This document shows, piece after piece, positions 16,871-26,122 of a DNA stretch of 56,002 bases. This DNA comes from SZUA-451 sp034721895. GTDB lineage: Bacteria; Campylobacterota; Campylobacteria; Campylobacterales; Sulfurovaceae. Numbering within the stretch: position 1 is the stretch's first letter; every line of letters starts with the position of its first letter. Both the position numbers and the translations under genes were made by a program. The notes beneath the pieces were generated by a model. The model did no database searches. It saw only the letters and a program-made list of their open reading frames with translations, and had not been told where the DNA came from. The stretch covers positions 1-56,002 of the forward strand of contig JAYEND010000024.1 in NCBI GenBank assembly GCA_034721895.1, read 5' to 3'.

Positions 16871-18042
16871 AATATATGGGTGTCCTGGCTTTCACGCCTG
16901 AACCTCATCAGCATAAAAAACACTGCCAATATCAACGTGCCCACGAGAGAGAACTGCAATGCCGTGTGCATACTAAAATACTCCCAAATGAAACCACCGA
17001 GGAATGCCCCCAATGCACCAAAGAGTGCCATGCCTGCATAAAAAACACCATAAACCGAACCTTTGTTGTCCGCACTTTGTGCAATAAAAGCACGATTTGC
17101 ATTGAGTGATGCAACTGTAAAAAGCCCCAGAAAGGCATAGGCGATCCATGTAAAGATCGGATTTTCAAGATATAGAAATACTTGTGCAGCTACACCGCAA
17201 ACATAGGCAAAACCCATAATACGGTTCACACCGATCCTATCGATCCAGACACCCAAAAAATAACTGCTCAGTGTCTGTGTCCCCGTAGAAACCACAAAGA
17301 GCAGCGGTATCACAGCTGTGGCGATCCCCACTCCTTTGGCCTGCATCGTAAAGAAAGCTTCATTGAAGATAAAGAGAAGGAAAACAAAATAGAAGAAAAG
17401 TGATTTGATCGCCTTTTTATCGCGCCCGGTCAATACAAATGATGCCATGGATGGTATTTTGGGTTTTGGAATATCCCGGACAAAAAATACAACGATCGCC
17501 AAACCGATAAGTCCGGGAATCAAGGTCGCATAAAAGATGTTACGCATCACAGTTTCACTCTGGCCAAAATACCAAAGCAGTCCAAAGAGGATCAGTGTTC
17601 CACTCAACTCTCCGGCGATATCCATCGTCTTATGAAATCCGAAAGTTTTGCCTGAAGCATTCTCTTTGCTGTACTCGGCGATCATCAAATCTTTCGGCGC
17701 AGAGCGAAGCCCTTTTCCCAACCTCTCAAAGGCTTTGAGCGAAGCAACGCTTTTATAGCTATGCGTCATTCCTATCAGGGGTTTGCTGACAGCAGAGAGT
17801 GCATAGCCTCCGACTACCAGCGGCTTGACAATGCCGTATCGGTCTGAGATATATCCGGAAACCAGACGCAGGGCATAGGAGACAAAGGTGGCAACCGCAA
17901 CAATGATCCCAAGTTTGTCCATTCCTTCATGCAGTATCATGACAACAAAAATGGGCAGGATAGGATTGATCATGGCAGATGCCATATCGGTAAAAAAGCT
18001 TACCCATCCCAACATGACCACATTTTTATCGATTTTATGCAT
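16867..18042 (-). CDS. Major facilitator superfamily transporter
   Basis: The 391-residue protein has about 12 membrane helices and the MFS loop motif between helices 2 and 3 (SGYISDRYGIVKPLVVGGYALS, the GxxxDRxGxR/K pattern). FERLGKGLRSAPKDLMIAEY matches the RxxxGxRxxP-type motif of helix 4-5 drug/proton antiporters, close to a group annotated as multidrug or sugar-type MFS. The substrate cannot be told from sequence. It is 29 bases after the PGPGW gene and is probably the last gene of the tetR efflux operon. Confidence 0.88.
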   Translation of the reverse strand: MHKIDKNVVMLGWVSFFTDMASAMINPILPIFVVMILHEGMDKLGIIVAVATFVSYALRLVSGYISDRYGIVKPLVVGGYALSAVSKPLIGMTHSYKSVASLKAFERLGKGLRSAPKDLMIAEYSKENASGKTFGFHKTMDIAGELSGTLILFGLLWYFGQSETVMRNIFYATLIPGLIGLAIVVFFVRDIPKPKIPSMASFVLTGRDKKAIKSLFFYFVFLLFIFNEAFFTMQAKGVGIATAVIPLLFVVSTGTQTLSSYFLGVWIDRIGVNRIMGFAYVCGVAAQVFLYLENPIFTWIAYAFLGLFTVASLNANRAFIAQSADNKGSVYGVFYAGMALFGALGAFLGGFIWEYFSMHTALQFSLVGTLILAVFFMLMRFRRESQDTHIL

Positions 18043-18071
18043 TGCTCATCTGACTCCTCATCAATAATAGG

Positions 18072-18479
18072 TCATACTTCCAATGGACTTTGTTTTGCTT
18101 TTGCCCGCAATAAGTTAATAGATTTTAAAATTGTCGGGCGCTTGATGATCCAGCTTTCAATTTTGTATTTATACGGAAAGTCCATCAGAAGTATACCTAC
18201 GACTATTGCAAGTATTCCTTGTCCCGGCAAAACCAGCATAACAATTCCACTTATGACAAAAACAGCACCCAAGACATTTTTTATGAATACAAATATCAAT
18301 CCTGCGATCGGCGCTTGATTATTCCATTGATATTTTTGACGTTTTTGATGAGAAAAGTAATCTGACGGCACATGAACAATCAACCAGGGAACCAATACAA
18401 CAGAGGCAATCAATCCTATACCGGATGCAATAGCTAACCAAAGAAATAAGCCTTCATGATCATGAACATATGCTATCAT
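18072..18479 (-). CDS. PGPGW-type small membrane protein
   Basis: A 135-residue protein with three or four membrane helices and the motif MLVLPGQGILAIVVGILLMDFP, typical of the putative transmembrane PGPGW family, whose function is unknown. The start ATG overlaps the RND stop codon by 4 bases, so it is translated with the efflux pump. Its regular position after RND genes is not something I can verify here; its coupling to the pump in this operon is seen directly. Confidence 0.75.
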   Translation of the reverse strand: MIAYVHDHEGLFLWLAIASGIGLIASVVLVPWLIVHVPSDYFSHQKRQKYQWNNQAPIAGLIFVFIKNVLGAVFVISGIVMLVLPGQGILAIVVGILLMDFPYKYKIESWIIKRPTILKSINLLRAKAKQSPLEV

Positions 18480-21400
18480 TTTAAACTTTTCTGCTCCTCT
18501 ATTTTCCCCTCATACCACTTCCGCATCCAGTGATCTAGCGGATAGATCATCCTATAGATCACAGGGACGACGAGCAGTGTCAGCACCATAGAGCTCAAAA
18601 GCCCTCCGATGATCGAGATCGCCATGGGTGCATTTGTTTCACTTCCCAGCCCGGTGCCAAAGGCTAACGGCAGCATCGCAAATATCATCGCAATAGTGGT
18701 CATCAAAATAGGCCTGAGTCTTTTTTCTCCTGCTTCTATGAGTGCCTCATCGGCACTTTCACCTTTTTCCATAGCATGGTTGGCAAAGTCGACAAGAAGT
18801 ACAGCATTTTTACCTACCATTCCCATCAGGAGCATAAACCCGATCATCACAAAGAGGCTGAATTGTAGTCCGCTGAGATAGAGTGCCAACATCACACCAA
18901 TGATACTCAAAGGCAAAGCTACCATGATAATGACAGGCTGGATGAGTGACTCATACAAAATGGCTAAAATGATAAACATCAAAATCACAGAAAGCCCGAG
19001 TGCTGCACCAAAAGCTTTACCTGTTTTTTCCATCTCTTCTGCAAATCCCGTAAATCTATAAGATACACCAGGTGGAAGAAGTTCATCGATTCCTTCTCGC
19101 GTATAAGCCACAGAACCACCCAGATCAAGTCCAAATAGATCAGCAAAAACAGTCACCTGTCTTTGTCTGTCAAAGTGATTAATGGTGGCCAGCGCTATGC
19201 TATTTGAAAATTTGACCAAGCCGTCAAGATAGACCAGTTGGCCATTGCCCGCTTTGAGCTGTATCATTTTAATGTCTTCGATAGAGATTCTATCATTATC
19301 AGGAAACCTCAGTGTAATATTATACTGCTTACCCTTCTCTTCAAAATAGGATATCTCCAGATCACTTGAAAATGCTGTCGATATAGCATTGGCTATTTGT
19401 GATGCTGTAATTCCCAGTCTATTGGCATTGGTTCTCAAAATATTGATATCGATTTGAGGTTTGCCGTCATCCAGGTTGGTATCGACATCCACAAATCCTT
19501 TTTTCTTTTTCAGATAATCAGTCAAGTTCTTCGTAGCTACTTTCAAATCTTCAAATGAATCAGATTTTAAAACGATTTGATAAGGCACCGATACACCCGT
19601 CCCTTTGATATTTGGGATGGCAGCAGCAGTGATGAAGAGATCTTTCTTGAATGGCTCCAACTCGCCTCTGAAATTTTGAACGATCTGCTCCTGGTTAAGA
19701 TCTCTCTTTTTTCTATCGGTCAGCTTTACATAGATCATAGATTTATGTTTTTCCTGGGCAGTGTTATAGCCCACACTCAGAGTGGTATAGAGAACATTTT
19801 CATTTTTTCTTACCATATCTTCTACGGCTTTTGATTGTTTTATCATCTCCTCCAGAGAGACACTGGCGTCCGCTTTGATATGTATCTCAAATTCAGCTTT
19901 GTCCTCTTTGGGTATAAAATCCATACCTATTTTTGGAAATAGAGAGAGAGAAGCAAAAAATACGACAAAAACCAAAATCAAAGTGATAATTTTAAATCGC
20001 AGTACGAATTTCAAAGTGGCTTCATAGATCTTTTCCAATCCTCTAAAGATCGGCTCGGTGAGATTATAAAATCTACTCTCTTTCTTCTCTAAAACCCTTG
20101 CACTCAAACTTGGTATAAAACTGAGTGCTACAGAATAAGAAATGATAACAGCAAATCCAACCGTCATGGCAAAGCTTTCAAAAAATTTACCCACGATTCC
20201 ACTCATAAAAGAGACAGGGATAAATACAGCCAAAAGCATTGCAGAAATAGCTAAGATCGTAAATGCCATCTCTTTGGTTCCTTCTACTGCCGCTTCAAAT
20301 TTCCCCATACCTTCTTCCATCTTTTTATAGATATTTTCAATCACGACAATAGCATCATCGATAATGATACCGATAGACAGAGTAAGCCCGATCAAAGTCA
20401 TCTTATTAAGCTCAAACCCCATATAATCCATCAAAGCAAAAGTGCCAAAGATAGAGGCGGGTATCGACAAAGCGGAGACCAAAGTGATAGTCATATTTCG
20501 TAAAAAGAGAAAGATAATAATAATAGCCAAAAATGACCCATAAATAAGGTCAAATTGCACATGATCCAGGGAATTGATGATAAAAGGCGAAGTATCATTC
20601 AGCGTTTTAACACCATATTTATCTCCTGCCATTTTTTCAAGCTCAGGCAGCGCATCTTTTACTTTTTGCACAATACCAATGGTGTTCGTACCTGAAATTT
20701 TTTGCACTTCAAGCATCACACCTTCAACCCCATCATACGAAGCATAGCTTTTTGCATCACTCATCGCATCTTCTACTGCTGCGATATCTTTTAGTTTGAT
20801 ATTATCTTTTATCTTGATATTTTCAAGTTCATCGACAGTGAGGGCATCGGCTTTGGTTTTGAGTGTAAATTCTTTGGTTGATGAGATAAGTTTACCGCCA
20901 CCGATCTTGACATTTTCACGGGCTACGATCTGGTTAAGTTCCGTAACCGTGATTCCAAATTTATTGAGTAGGCTTGGATCGGGATAGATTTTGATCTCTC
21001 TATCTTTGTATCCTATAATTTTGATAGCCCCGACACCATTGATTTTCTGTAGTTTCGGTTTCACTTTTTCATCGGCAAACAGCATCAGGTTTTTGACACT
21101 GTCATTTTCAGCAGTTAGAAAAATATTGATGACCGAAGCCCCGCCGATATCGAGCTTGCTGACCAGTGGCATTTTGGCATCACGCGGCAAAATAACGGCA
21201 GCAACTTTATCTCTGACATCATTGGTCGCTTCGTTGATATCCCGCTCCAAAAAGAACTTGACCATCACAACACTGACACCCTCACTACTGGTAGAGGTGA
21301 TAGAGTCTATCCCACCAATTCGTGAAATCGCTTCTTCTATCTTATCGGTTACCTGCGACTCGATCGTACCAGCTTCCGCACCCGGATAAACAGTCTGCAC

Positions 21401-21532
21401 TGTCACCATTGGGAAATCTATATTTGGGAAAAGGGCCGAGGGCATAGATTTGAAACTTATCCAGCCAAATATCACAAGTGTGATGACATACATCAACGTC
21501 GTAATGGGTCTGTTGATCGCTAATTTATACAT
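18476..21532 (-). CDS. RND efflux pump inner-membrane transporter
   Basis: The 1018-residue protein has the duplicated RND fold: YKLAINRPITTLMYVITLVI at the N-terminus, two large periplasmic loops, and GIIIDDAIVVIENIYKKMEEG in helix 4 with the paired Asp residues of the proton relay. The second half repeats the pattern (VGKNAVLLVDFANHAMEKG). The relatively short length and sequence resemble the HAE-1-like exporters of diverse organic compounds. It forms a tripartite pump with the adaptor and TolC-like protein encoded just upstream; the adaptor ends 3 bases before this start. Helix 10 conserved Lys/Thr were not verified. Confidence 0.95.
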   Translation of the reverse strand: MYKLAINRPITTLMYVITLVIFGWISFKSMPSALFPNIDFPMVTVQTVYPGAEAGTIESQVTDKIEEAISRIGGIDSITSTSSEGVSVVMVKFFLERDINEATNDVRDKVAAVILPRDAKMPLVSKLDIGGASVINIFLTAENDSVKNLMLFADEKVKPKLQKINGVGAIKIIGYKDREIKIYPDPSLLNKFGITVTELNQIVARENVKIGGGKLISSTKEFTLKTKADALTVDELENIKIKDNIKLKDIAAVEDAMSDAKSYASYDGVEGVMLEVQKISGTNTIGIVQKVKDALPELEKMAGDKYGVKTLNDTSPFIINSLDHVQFDLIYGSFLAIIIIFLFLRNMTITLVSALSIPASIFGTFALMDYMGFELNKMTLIGLTLSIGIIIDDAIVVIENIYKKMEEGMGKFEAAVEGTKEMAFTILAISAMLLAVFIPVSFMSGIVGKFFESFAMTVGFAVIISYSVALSFIPSLSARVLEKKESRFYNLTEPIFRGLEKIYEATLKFVLRFKIITLILVFVVFFASLSLFPKIGMDFIPKEDKAEFEIHIKADASVSLEEMIKQSKAVEDMVRKNENVLYTTLSVGYNTAQEKHKSMIYVKLTDRKKRDLNQEQIVQNFRGELEPFKKDLFITAAAIPNIKGTGVSVPYQIVLKSDSFEDLKVATKNLTDYLKKKKGFVDVDTNLDDGKPQIDINILRTNANRLGITASQIANAISTAFSSDLEISYFEEKGKQYNITLRFPDNDRISIEDIKMIQLKAGNGQLVYLDGLVKFSNSIALATINHFDRQRQVTVFADLFGLDLGGSVAYTREGIDELLPPGVSYRFTGFAEEMEKTGKAFGAALGLSVILMFIILAILYESLIQPVIIMVALPLSIIGVMLALYLSGLQFSLFVMIGFMLLMGMVGKNAVLLVDFANHAMEKGESADEALIEAGEKRLRPILMTTIAMIFAMLPLAFGTGLGSETNAPMAISIIGGLLSSMVLTLLVVPVIYRMIYPLDHWMRKWYEGKIEEQKSLK

Positions 21533-21535
21533 CGA

Positions 21536-22309
21536 TTACTTCTTTTTTTCGTCTGCCAAGATATATCCATCACCAAAAAGACCCGGCACAAAGCCTGTTG
21601 CGACCACTTCCGCTTTTACCTTTCGGTTGTTACTGTCTGCATAGGGATAGATTTTGGAGATTTTGCCCTGATACTTTTTTTCATCACCATCAACCCGATA
21701 TTCAAAAGTCTGTCCCACTTTGACTTTGTTCCAATACTTCTGATCAAATTCTAATATCAACTTTACCTTCTCAATATTCTGAATTTTAAATACTGTACGG
21801 ATCATCGCACCGCTGACAGCATCCCCCACTTCAACCTCTTTTTCATAGATCACCCCGTCAAAAGGAGCATATAGCACTGTTTTATCCAGTAGTGCCTGTT
21901 GATAAGCCAGATTTGCTTCTTTTTGTGCAATACCGCTTTTTGCACTCTCATAAGCCTGTATGACCTGATCGTGCTGAGATTCCGAGATCAGCTTTTTAAC
22001 CTTATCTTCCCTGAGATAGGCCCGCTTTGCAAACTTCAAATCTACCTTGGTAGTATTGAGGTTTTCTTCTGCGACCAAAAGAGCACTTCTTAGATCACTG
22101 TTGACAAGTTCAGCAAGCTTTTGTCCCTTTTTGACACGGTCTGCCACATCGACATAAACTTTCTGTACGATCCCCGTGGATGTAAACGCAAGATTGGCAC
22201 TCTTGCTGGCTTTGATATTGAAAGTTACATAGATATTTTCCGCCTGAAGAGAAGCAGTTACGCTTACAAAGAGTATTGCTCCAAGAATTCTTTTGTATAA
22301 ATATTTCAT
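21536..22309 (-). CDS. RND efflux periplasmic adaptor (membrane fusion protein)
   Basis: The 257-residue adaptor has a signal peptide (GAILFVSVTASLQAENI), a lipoyl-like half (GIVQKVYVDVADRVKKGQKLAEL), a helical hairpin around residues 75-135 and the returning lipoyl half (TVLYAPFDGVIYEKEVEVGDAVSG) followed by a beta-barrel. It is short for the family because the C-terminal membrane-proximal domain is reduced. It links the RND pump to the outer-membrane channel. It overlaps the tolC-like gene by 4 bases. Confidence 0.92.
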   Translation of the reverse strand: MKYLYKRILGAILFVSVTASLQAENIYVTFNIKASKSANLAFTSTGIVQKVYVDVADRVKKGQKLAELVNSDLRSALLVAEENLNTTKVDLKFAKRAYLREDKVKKLISESQHDQVIQAYESAKSGIAQKEANLAYQQALLDKTVLYAPFDGVIYEKEVEVGDAVSGAMIRTVFKIQNIEKVKLILEFDQKYWNKVKVGQTFEYRVDGDEKKYQGKISKIYPYADSNNRKVKAEVVATGFVPGLFGDGYILADEKKK

Positions 22310-23571
22310 CGTATATACTCCCTAGGACTTTTCCCTGCATAGAAATAGTAGATCGATTTGGCGATCTCGTAATCATATTGTGTTGCTTTATAAAGCGCTT
22401 CTGATGTAGTTTGTTTTTTCAATGCGTCAAGATAAGAGATATTATCCACCAATCCTGTCTCAAACTTCTTAACGATGGACCGATAAGTACTTCGGGCAGC
22501 GCGAAGTCCACTTTTGGCACTTTTGAGCTTGGCACGGGTGGTTTTCAAACGGCTTCCTGCCAGCCTGAAATTCATTCGCTGCTCACTCTCACTATGCGTA
22601 CTCTCTGCATCAAGTGCCATCTTTTGATACTGCACAGCTTCTCTGTCTTTCCTCAACCTTCCATTATCAAAGATGCGCATATTTGCAGAGATCATAAGCC
22701 TGTTCTGCTCATCCGGAAAAAATGCAGAATCACTGCTGCCAAAGCCCGGTATTCTGGCAGCATCTGCATAATTTGCTTTGGTGTAGGTATCCTCCACTCT
22801 TATTTGAGGAAGATATCCTGAATCGATCGCATTGGCTTTCTCTTTCAGTGCTTCAGAATTTTTTTGGAGAATTTTGGTTTTCTCGTACGGCTCAAAACGA
22901 ATGTTTTTAGGTTCGGAAAATCGATTATTCTTCAGGCTTCTTGTCTGAATTCCACTGTTAAGCCACAAATTTTCTTCATTGGTACGGATTGTCAACCTGG
23001 TATTTTCGATAAGATAGGCATTGTCATCAAAAACAGCCTGTAGTTTATCGATCTCTTCCTGTGTTGCCAATCCCACCAGCCTGAATCGCTTGATACGATC
23101 GATCTGAGCTTTCAGTTCCCTGGATGACACAAGGAGCGAATCAAGTGTTGATTTGAATTTCATGATCAGATAATAGTTGTTGATAATATTAAGTGCAAGG
23201 CTCTTCTCAAATGCACGTTTCTCAAAAAGTGAAGCCTGATATTCAAATGTTTTCGCCCTCACAAGAGCACTCTTCCGTCCTCCGTCATAAAGATCCAATC
23301 CCAGTGAAACATAGCCTGTTGTCATCTCACCGGGCGTTGCAATTGTACTGGGGTCATTATTGCCGTAACTGGCTCCGATATCAAGTGTCGGATAGTATGC
23401 ACTCTCCTGTGCATCGATCTCTTTTTGCTTCGCTTTGGTTTTAAAATCACTTGATTTGACCAGCTGGTTATACTTATTCGCATGATCGATCAACTCCCGC
23501 AACCCATAACTTTTGGCGAGGACAAATAGAGGAATAATCATCAAAATGATGTAAACATGTATGAGTCTCAT
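22306..23571 (-). CDS. TolC-family outer-membrane efflux protein
   Basis: The 421-residue product has a signal peptide (MRLIHVYIILMIIPLFVLA) and two repeated helical regions with TolC-type features (YPTLDIGASYGN, LPQIRVEDTYTK, ISANMRIFDNGR and the LVDNISYLDALKKQ segment near the C-terminus that matches the conserved turn before the last helix). It forms the exit duct of the tripartite pump. It overlaps tetR and the adaptor gene by 4 bases on each side. Confidence 0.93.
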   Translation of the reverse strand: MRLIHVYIILMIIPLFVLAKSYGLRELIDHANKYNQLVKSSDFKTKAKQKEIDAQESAYYPTLDIGASYGNNDPSTIATPGEMTTGYVSLGLDLYDGGRKSALVRAKTFEYQASLFEKRAFEKSLALNIINNYYLIMKFKSTLDSLLVSSRELKAQIDRIKRFRLVGLATQEEIDKLQAVFDDNAYLIENTRLTIRTNEENLWLNSGIQTRSLKNNRFSEPKNIRFEPYEKTKILQKNSEALKEKANAIDSGYLPQIRVEDTYTKANYADAARIPGFGSSDSAFFPDEQNRLMISANMRIFDNGRLRKDREAVQYQKMALDAESTHSESEQRMNFRLAGSRLKTTRAKLKSAKSGLRAARSTYRSIVKKFETGLVDNISYLDALKKQTTSEALYKATQYDYEIAKSIYYFYAGKSPREYIR

Positions 23572-24167
23572 CTTCCTTCCTTTACCATGATCAGTTCAAA
23601 CAGAGCATCCAGGAAATGGGTGATCTCGGCTTCTGCGTCAATAGCTGTCGCCCTTGTATCTACGACCAGCCCCTTTTCAAATATGATCAATGCAGGGACA
23701 AGATCACGTGCCTCCGGTCTAATCTCGCCTTTTTTGATCGCTTCTTCGATAATTTGGGTAAGTATATCGGTAAATCGCTTTTTGCAAACGATACTGAACG
23801 CGATCATTTCTTCCGTCCCGTTTGTCAGCGATATTGCCAGAAACTCCTGATAGAGATTGAGCTGTTTATGATAATTTGGATCTTCAAAAATCAAAGCAAA
23901 AAAGTGATAGATCCTCTTTTTTACACTAGCACTTTTCTCAACAACTTCAAGTAACTTCTCTTCATATCCAGCCATAAATGTAGTAATAATTTCAAAAACG
24001 ATGTCCTCTTTGTTTTCGAAATACTCATAGATCGTTCCCTTCCCCACACCGGCTGTTTTGGCAATCTCTGAAATGGTCAGATTGTCAATACCGTGAGTAA
24101 GAAGCAATTCGCTGCAGGAGAGTGCTATTACTCTGCGTTTCTCTTCCTTGTTTACAATAATCGCCAT
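23568..24167 (-). CDS. TetR-family transcriptional repressor of the efflux operon
   Basis: The N-terminal 50 residues are a TetR helix-turn-helix (ALSCSELLLTHGIDNLTISEIAKTAGVGKGTIYEYFENKEDI). The C-terminal 140 residues form the ligand-binding and dimer domain. It is the first gene of the efflux operon and its stop overlaps the tolC-like start, so it likely represses its own operon through the palindrome at 24178-24196. The inducer is unknown but is presumably a pump substrate. Confidence 0.93.
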   Translation of the reverse strand: MAIIVNKEEKRRVIALSCSELLLTHGIDNLTISEIAKTAGVGKGTIYEYFENKEDIVFEIITTFMAGYEEKLLEVVEKSASVKKRIYHFFALIFEDPNYHKQLNLYQEFLAISLTNGTEEMIAFSIVCKKRFTDILTQIIEEAIKKGEIRPEARDLVPALIIFEKGLVVDTRATAIDAEAEITHFLDALFELIMVKEGR

Positions 24168-24177
24168 CTAAATCCTT

Positions 24178-24196
24178 TTGACTGACTGTCGGTCAA
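24178..24196. promoter_or_regulatory. Probable TetR operator of the efflux operon
   Basis: TTGACTGACTGTCGGTCAA is an almost perfect palindrome (TTGACYGAC / GTCRGTCAA) 11 bases upstream of the tetR ATG. Sites of the form TTGACYGACNGTCRGTCAA are typical of TetR repressors that control RND operons. The position, overlapping the likely transcription start, fits repression. Confidence 0.75.
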
Positions 24197-24236
24197 TAAA
24201 GATTATAGCAGAAAATTTTTGAAGTGCGCATAATGC

Positions 24237-24260
24237 GTAGGGTGCGTATTCACGCAGCGT
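24237..24260. repeat. Short REP-like palindrome
   Basis: GTAGGGTGCGTATTCACGCAG contains TGCGT-ATTC-ACGCA and matches the look of the widespread GTAGGGTGCGT...ACGCACC repeats found between genes in many bacteria. Only one copy is seen in the window, in the 127-base gap between tetR and the GH3 gene. Confidence 0.35.
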
Positions 24261-24294
24261 TTTGTTGAACATTTATTTCATCATAATCAAAATA

Positions 24295-25404
24295 TTACAG
24301 TTTCTTCTTCAACTTTGCCACTCTGACATTGGCTCTTTTTATCGTCTCCTGTTTGATGTCGCCGGATTTGACAAGTAATATCATCATATCCACCAGTTTC
24401 TTCGTCGAAACGGTATGGTTGGGATCAAGCTGATTGCCAAAGAGCAGAATATCATCCCCTGCATTGACAGCCAGTTTGATAGTGTTTTTTAAGCCGTACT
24501 TCTTGCTGATCGCGCCCATTTGAAGATCATCTGTAATGACAACACCCTGAAATCCAAGTTTTTTACGTAATAGACCATTAACTGTTTTTGATGACAGTGT
24601 TGCAGGATAGACTGAGTCAATCTTTTTATTAAAGACATGTGCCACCATCACGGTATCTACCCTCCCCTGGCCGATCAAAATACGATAAGGTTCAAGCTCG
24701 GCTTTCTTCCACTGCTGTGTTACATCCACAAATCCTTTATGGGTATCTCCCGTTGATGAACCGTGTCCGGGAAAGTGTTTGATAGAAGTCAATACCCCTT
24801 TTTTGTGCATGCTGTTGATAAAGATCGAAGCATAATGTGCCACATCCCCGGGATCCTTACCAAACGATCTTCCGAGTCCATGAATCACATGATTTTTTGG
24901 ATTAATATCAAGGTCGACGACCGGCGCAAGATCATAATTGATCCCCACGCCCTTCAATTCTCCTCCCATTTTTTTATATATTCCGGCAACCTGGCCATCT
25001 TTCATTTTTGAAACATCTGATGCTTTGGGGAATTTACCATTAAAACCATACTTGGCTTTAAGCCGTTGGACTTTACCGCCCTCTTGATCTACGGCAATAA
25101 GCAATTTGCCATCTTTACTGCATTTTTGCAACTCTTTTGTCAATTTTGCCAACTGTCCCTTGCTTGCGATATTCTTTGGCTTGCTTTTATCTACAGGATT
25201 ATAATCAAAGAGGATCACACCGGCCAAATTGTATTCCTGTATATCTTTGCAGATTTGACTTCCTGGTTTGGCGCTGGTACCGTGAAACCCTACCATCAAC
25301 ATACTTCCAGCCATTTTCTCCGGTGAATCCTGGCTGGATGCAGCAGCCAATGGCATCTGTATTGACAACAATGCCACTACTGTAATAAAAAGGTATTTGA
25401 TCAT
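24295..25404 (-). CDS. Glycoside hydrolase family 3 protein, NagZ-like beta-N-acetylglucosaminidase
   Basis: The protein shows GH3 motifs of the NagZ type: GVILFDYNP, AVDQEGGKVQRL, DLAPVVDL, SIKHFPGHGSSTGDTHKGF with the Asp-His general acid pair, and VVITDDLQMGAI with the nucleophilic Asp. A signal peptide (MIKYLFITVVALLSIQMPLAAA) sends it to the periplasm, unlike cytoplasmic NagZ, so it may trim peptidoglycan sugars or other beta-N-acetylhexosaminides outside. The frame is open to 25479, but ATG at 25404 has AAGGAAAG upstream and starts the signal peptide, so I chose it. It is transcribed away from the thioredoxin-like gene. Confidence 0.9.
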   Translation of the reverse strand: MIKYLFITVVALLSIQMPLAAASSQDSPEKMAGSMLMVGFHGTSAKPGSQICKDIQEYNLAGVILFDYNPVDKSKPKNIASKGQLAKLTKELQKCSKDGKLLIAVDQEGGKVQRLKAKYGFNGKFPKASDVSKMKDGQVAGIYKKMGGELKGVGINYDLAPVVDLDINPKNHVIHGLGRSFGKDPGDVAHYASIFINSMHKKGVLTSIKHFPGHGSSTGDTHKGFVDVTQQWKKAELEPYRILIGQGRVDTVMVAHVFNKKIDSVYPATLSSKTVNGLLRKKLGFQGVVITDDLQMGAISKKYGLKNTIKLAVNAGDDILLFGNQLDPNHTVSTKKLVDMMILLVKSGDIKQETIKRANVRVAKLKKKL

Positions 25405-25434
25405 TTTTTCTTTCCTTGTTTGGGAGTTTTTTTC

Positions 25435-25440
25435 ATTATA
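25435..25440 (-). promoter_or_regulatory. -10 box for the GH3 gene
   Basis: On the minus strand TATAAT lies 31 bases before the chosen start of the GH3 gene, within the divergent region shared with the thioredoxin-like gene. It also supports the shorter start: it lies inside the longer reading frame. Confidence 0.45.
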
Positions 25441-25519
25441 CTCTATAGAACTTACTTCTATTCGAGTAAAATTACTCATTTTTTTCTTCTGCTACACAAT
25501 TATTACATAATAAGTTGTG

Positions 25520-25525
25520 TATAAT
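25520..25525 (+). promoter_or_regulatory. -10 box for the thioredoxin-like gene
   Basis: GTGTATAATAAC gives a consensus TATAAT 44 bases before the ATG at 25569, in the divergent intergenic region. Confidence 0.5.
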
Positions 25526-25568
25526 AACTTTAAATTAATTGGGAAGTACCCAAATAAAGGTAAAACAA

Positions 25569-26078
25569 ATGAAAAAAATCTTGGTATTGGCACTGCTCTT
25601 AGCCTCATTTCTGACATTTTCTCAGGCAGCAGATGATAAATTGACAATGACAACAACTGCTGGAAAAACCCTTCATATAACAGGCACTGAAGGTGGATTG
25701 GTTTTTGATGAGTATAAAGGGAAGATCGTTTTCCTTGAATTTTTTGGCCACAAATGCCCTCCATGTATCAAGTCTATTCCCCATTACAAAAATCTTCAGA
25801 AAAAATACAAAGATAAACTTGCCATCGTTGCAGTAGAAGTTCATGGGATGAGTGAAGCCCAGCTCAAAGCTTTTGTCAAAGAAAATGGTATCAATTACAC
25901 GACCGTCTCTCAGGATAAATCAGGTGAGCTTGTCTCCTATATCTCTGTGAGAGCACAATGGCAGGGATCTATTCCATTCCTTGTCATTCTCGACAAAAAA
26001 GGTGATGTGCAACTGGTTCAGGTAGGAATGCTTCCTGAAGAAGCACTTGAAGATGCGATCAAGCAACTTTCAAAATAA
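25569..26078 (+). CDS. Periplasmic thioredoxin-like (TlpA/ResA-type) protein
   Basis: A signal peptide (KKILVLALLLASFLTFSQAA) is followed by a thioredoxin fold with the active site CPPC in FFGHKCPPCIKSIP and a cis-Pro segment (GSIPFLVILDKKG). The CPPC site is typical of TlpA/ResA-like reductants that keep heme-binding cysteines of cytochrome c apoproteins reduced. The nearby 12-heme cytochrome gene gives a possible client, but that link is inference. The start at 25569 follows AAAGG; the frame is open from a TTG at 25539 that would spoil the signal peptide. Confidence 0.88.
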   Translation: MKKILVLALLLASFLTFSQAADDKLTMTTTAGKTLHITGTEGGLVFDEYKGKIVFLEFFGHKCPPCIKSIPHYKNLQKKYKDKLAIVAVEVHGMSEAQLKAFVKENGINYTTVSQDKSGELVSYISVRAQWQGSIPFLVILDKKGDVQLVQVGMLPEEALEDAIKQLSK

Positions 26079-26122
26079 TAAAACGCAGGGGCAGTCTCTC
26101 TGTTCCTGATTGAAGCTCTTTT

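Noticed and set aside
25405..25479. Longer N-terminus for the GH3 protein
   Set aside because: The extra 25 residues would precede a clear signal peptide and overlap the -10 box; ATG at 25404 has a good ribosome-binding site.
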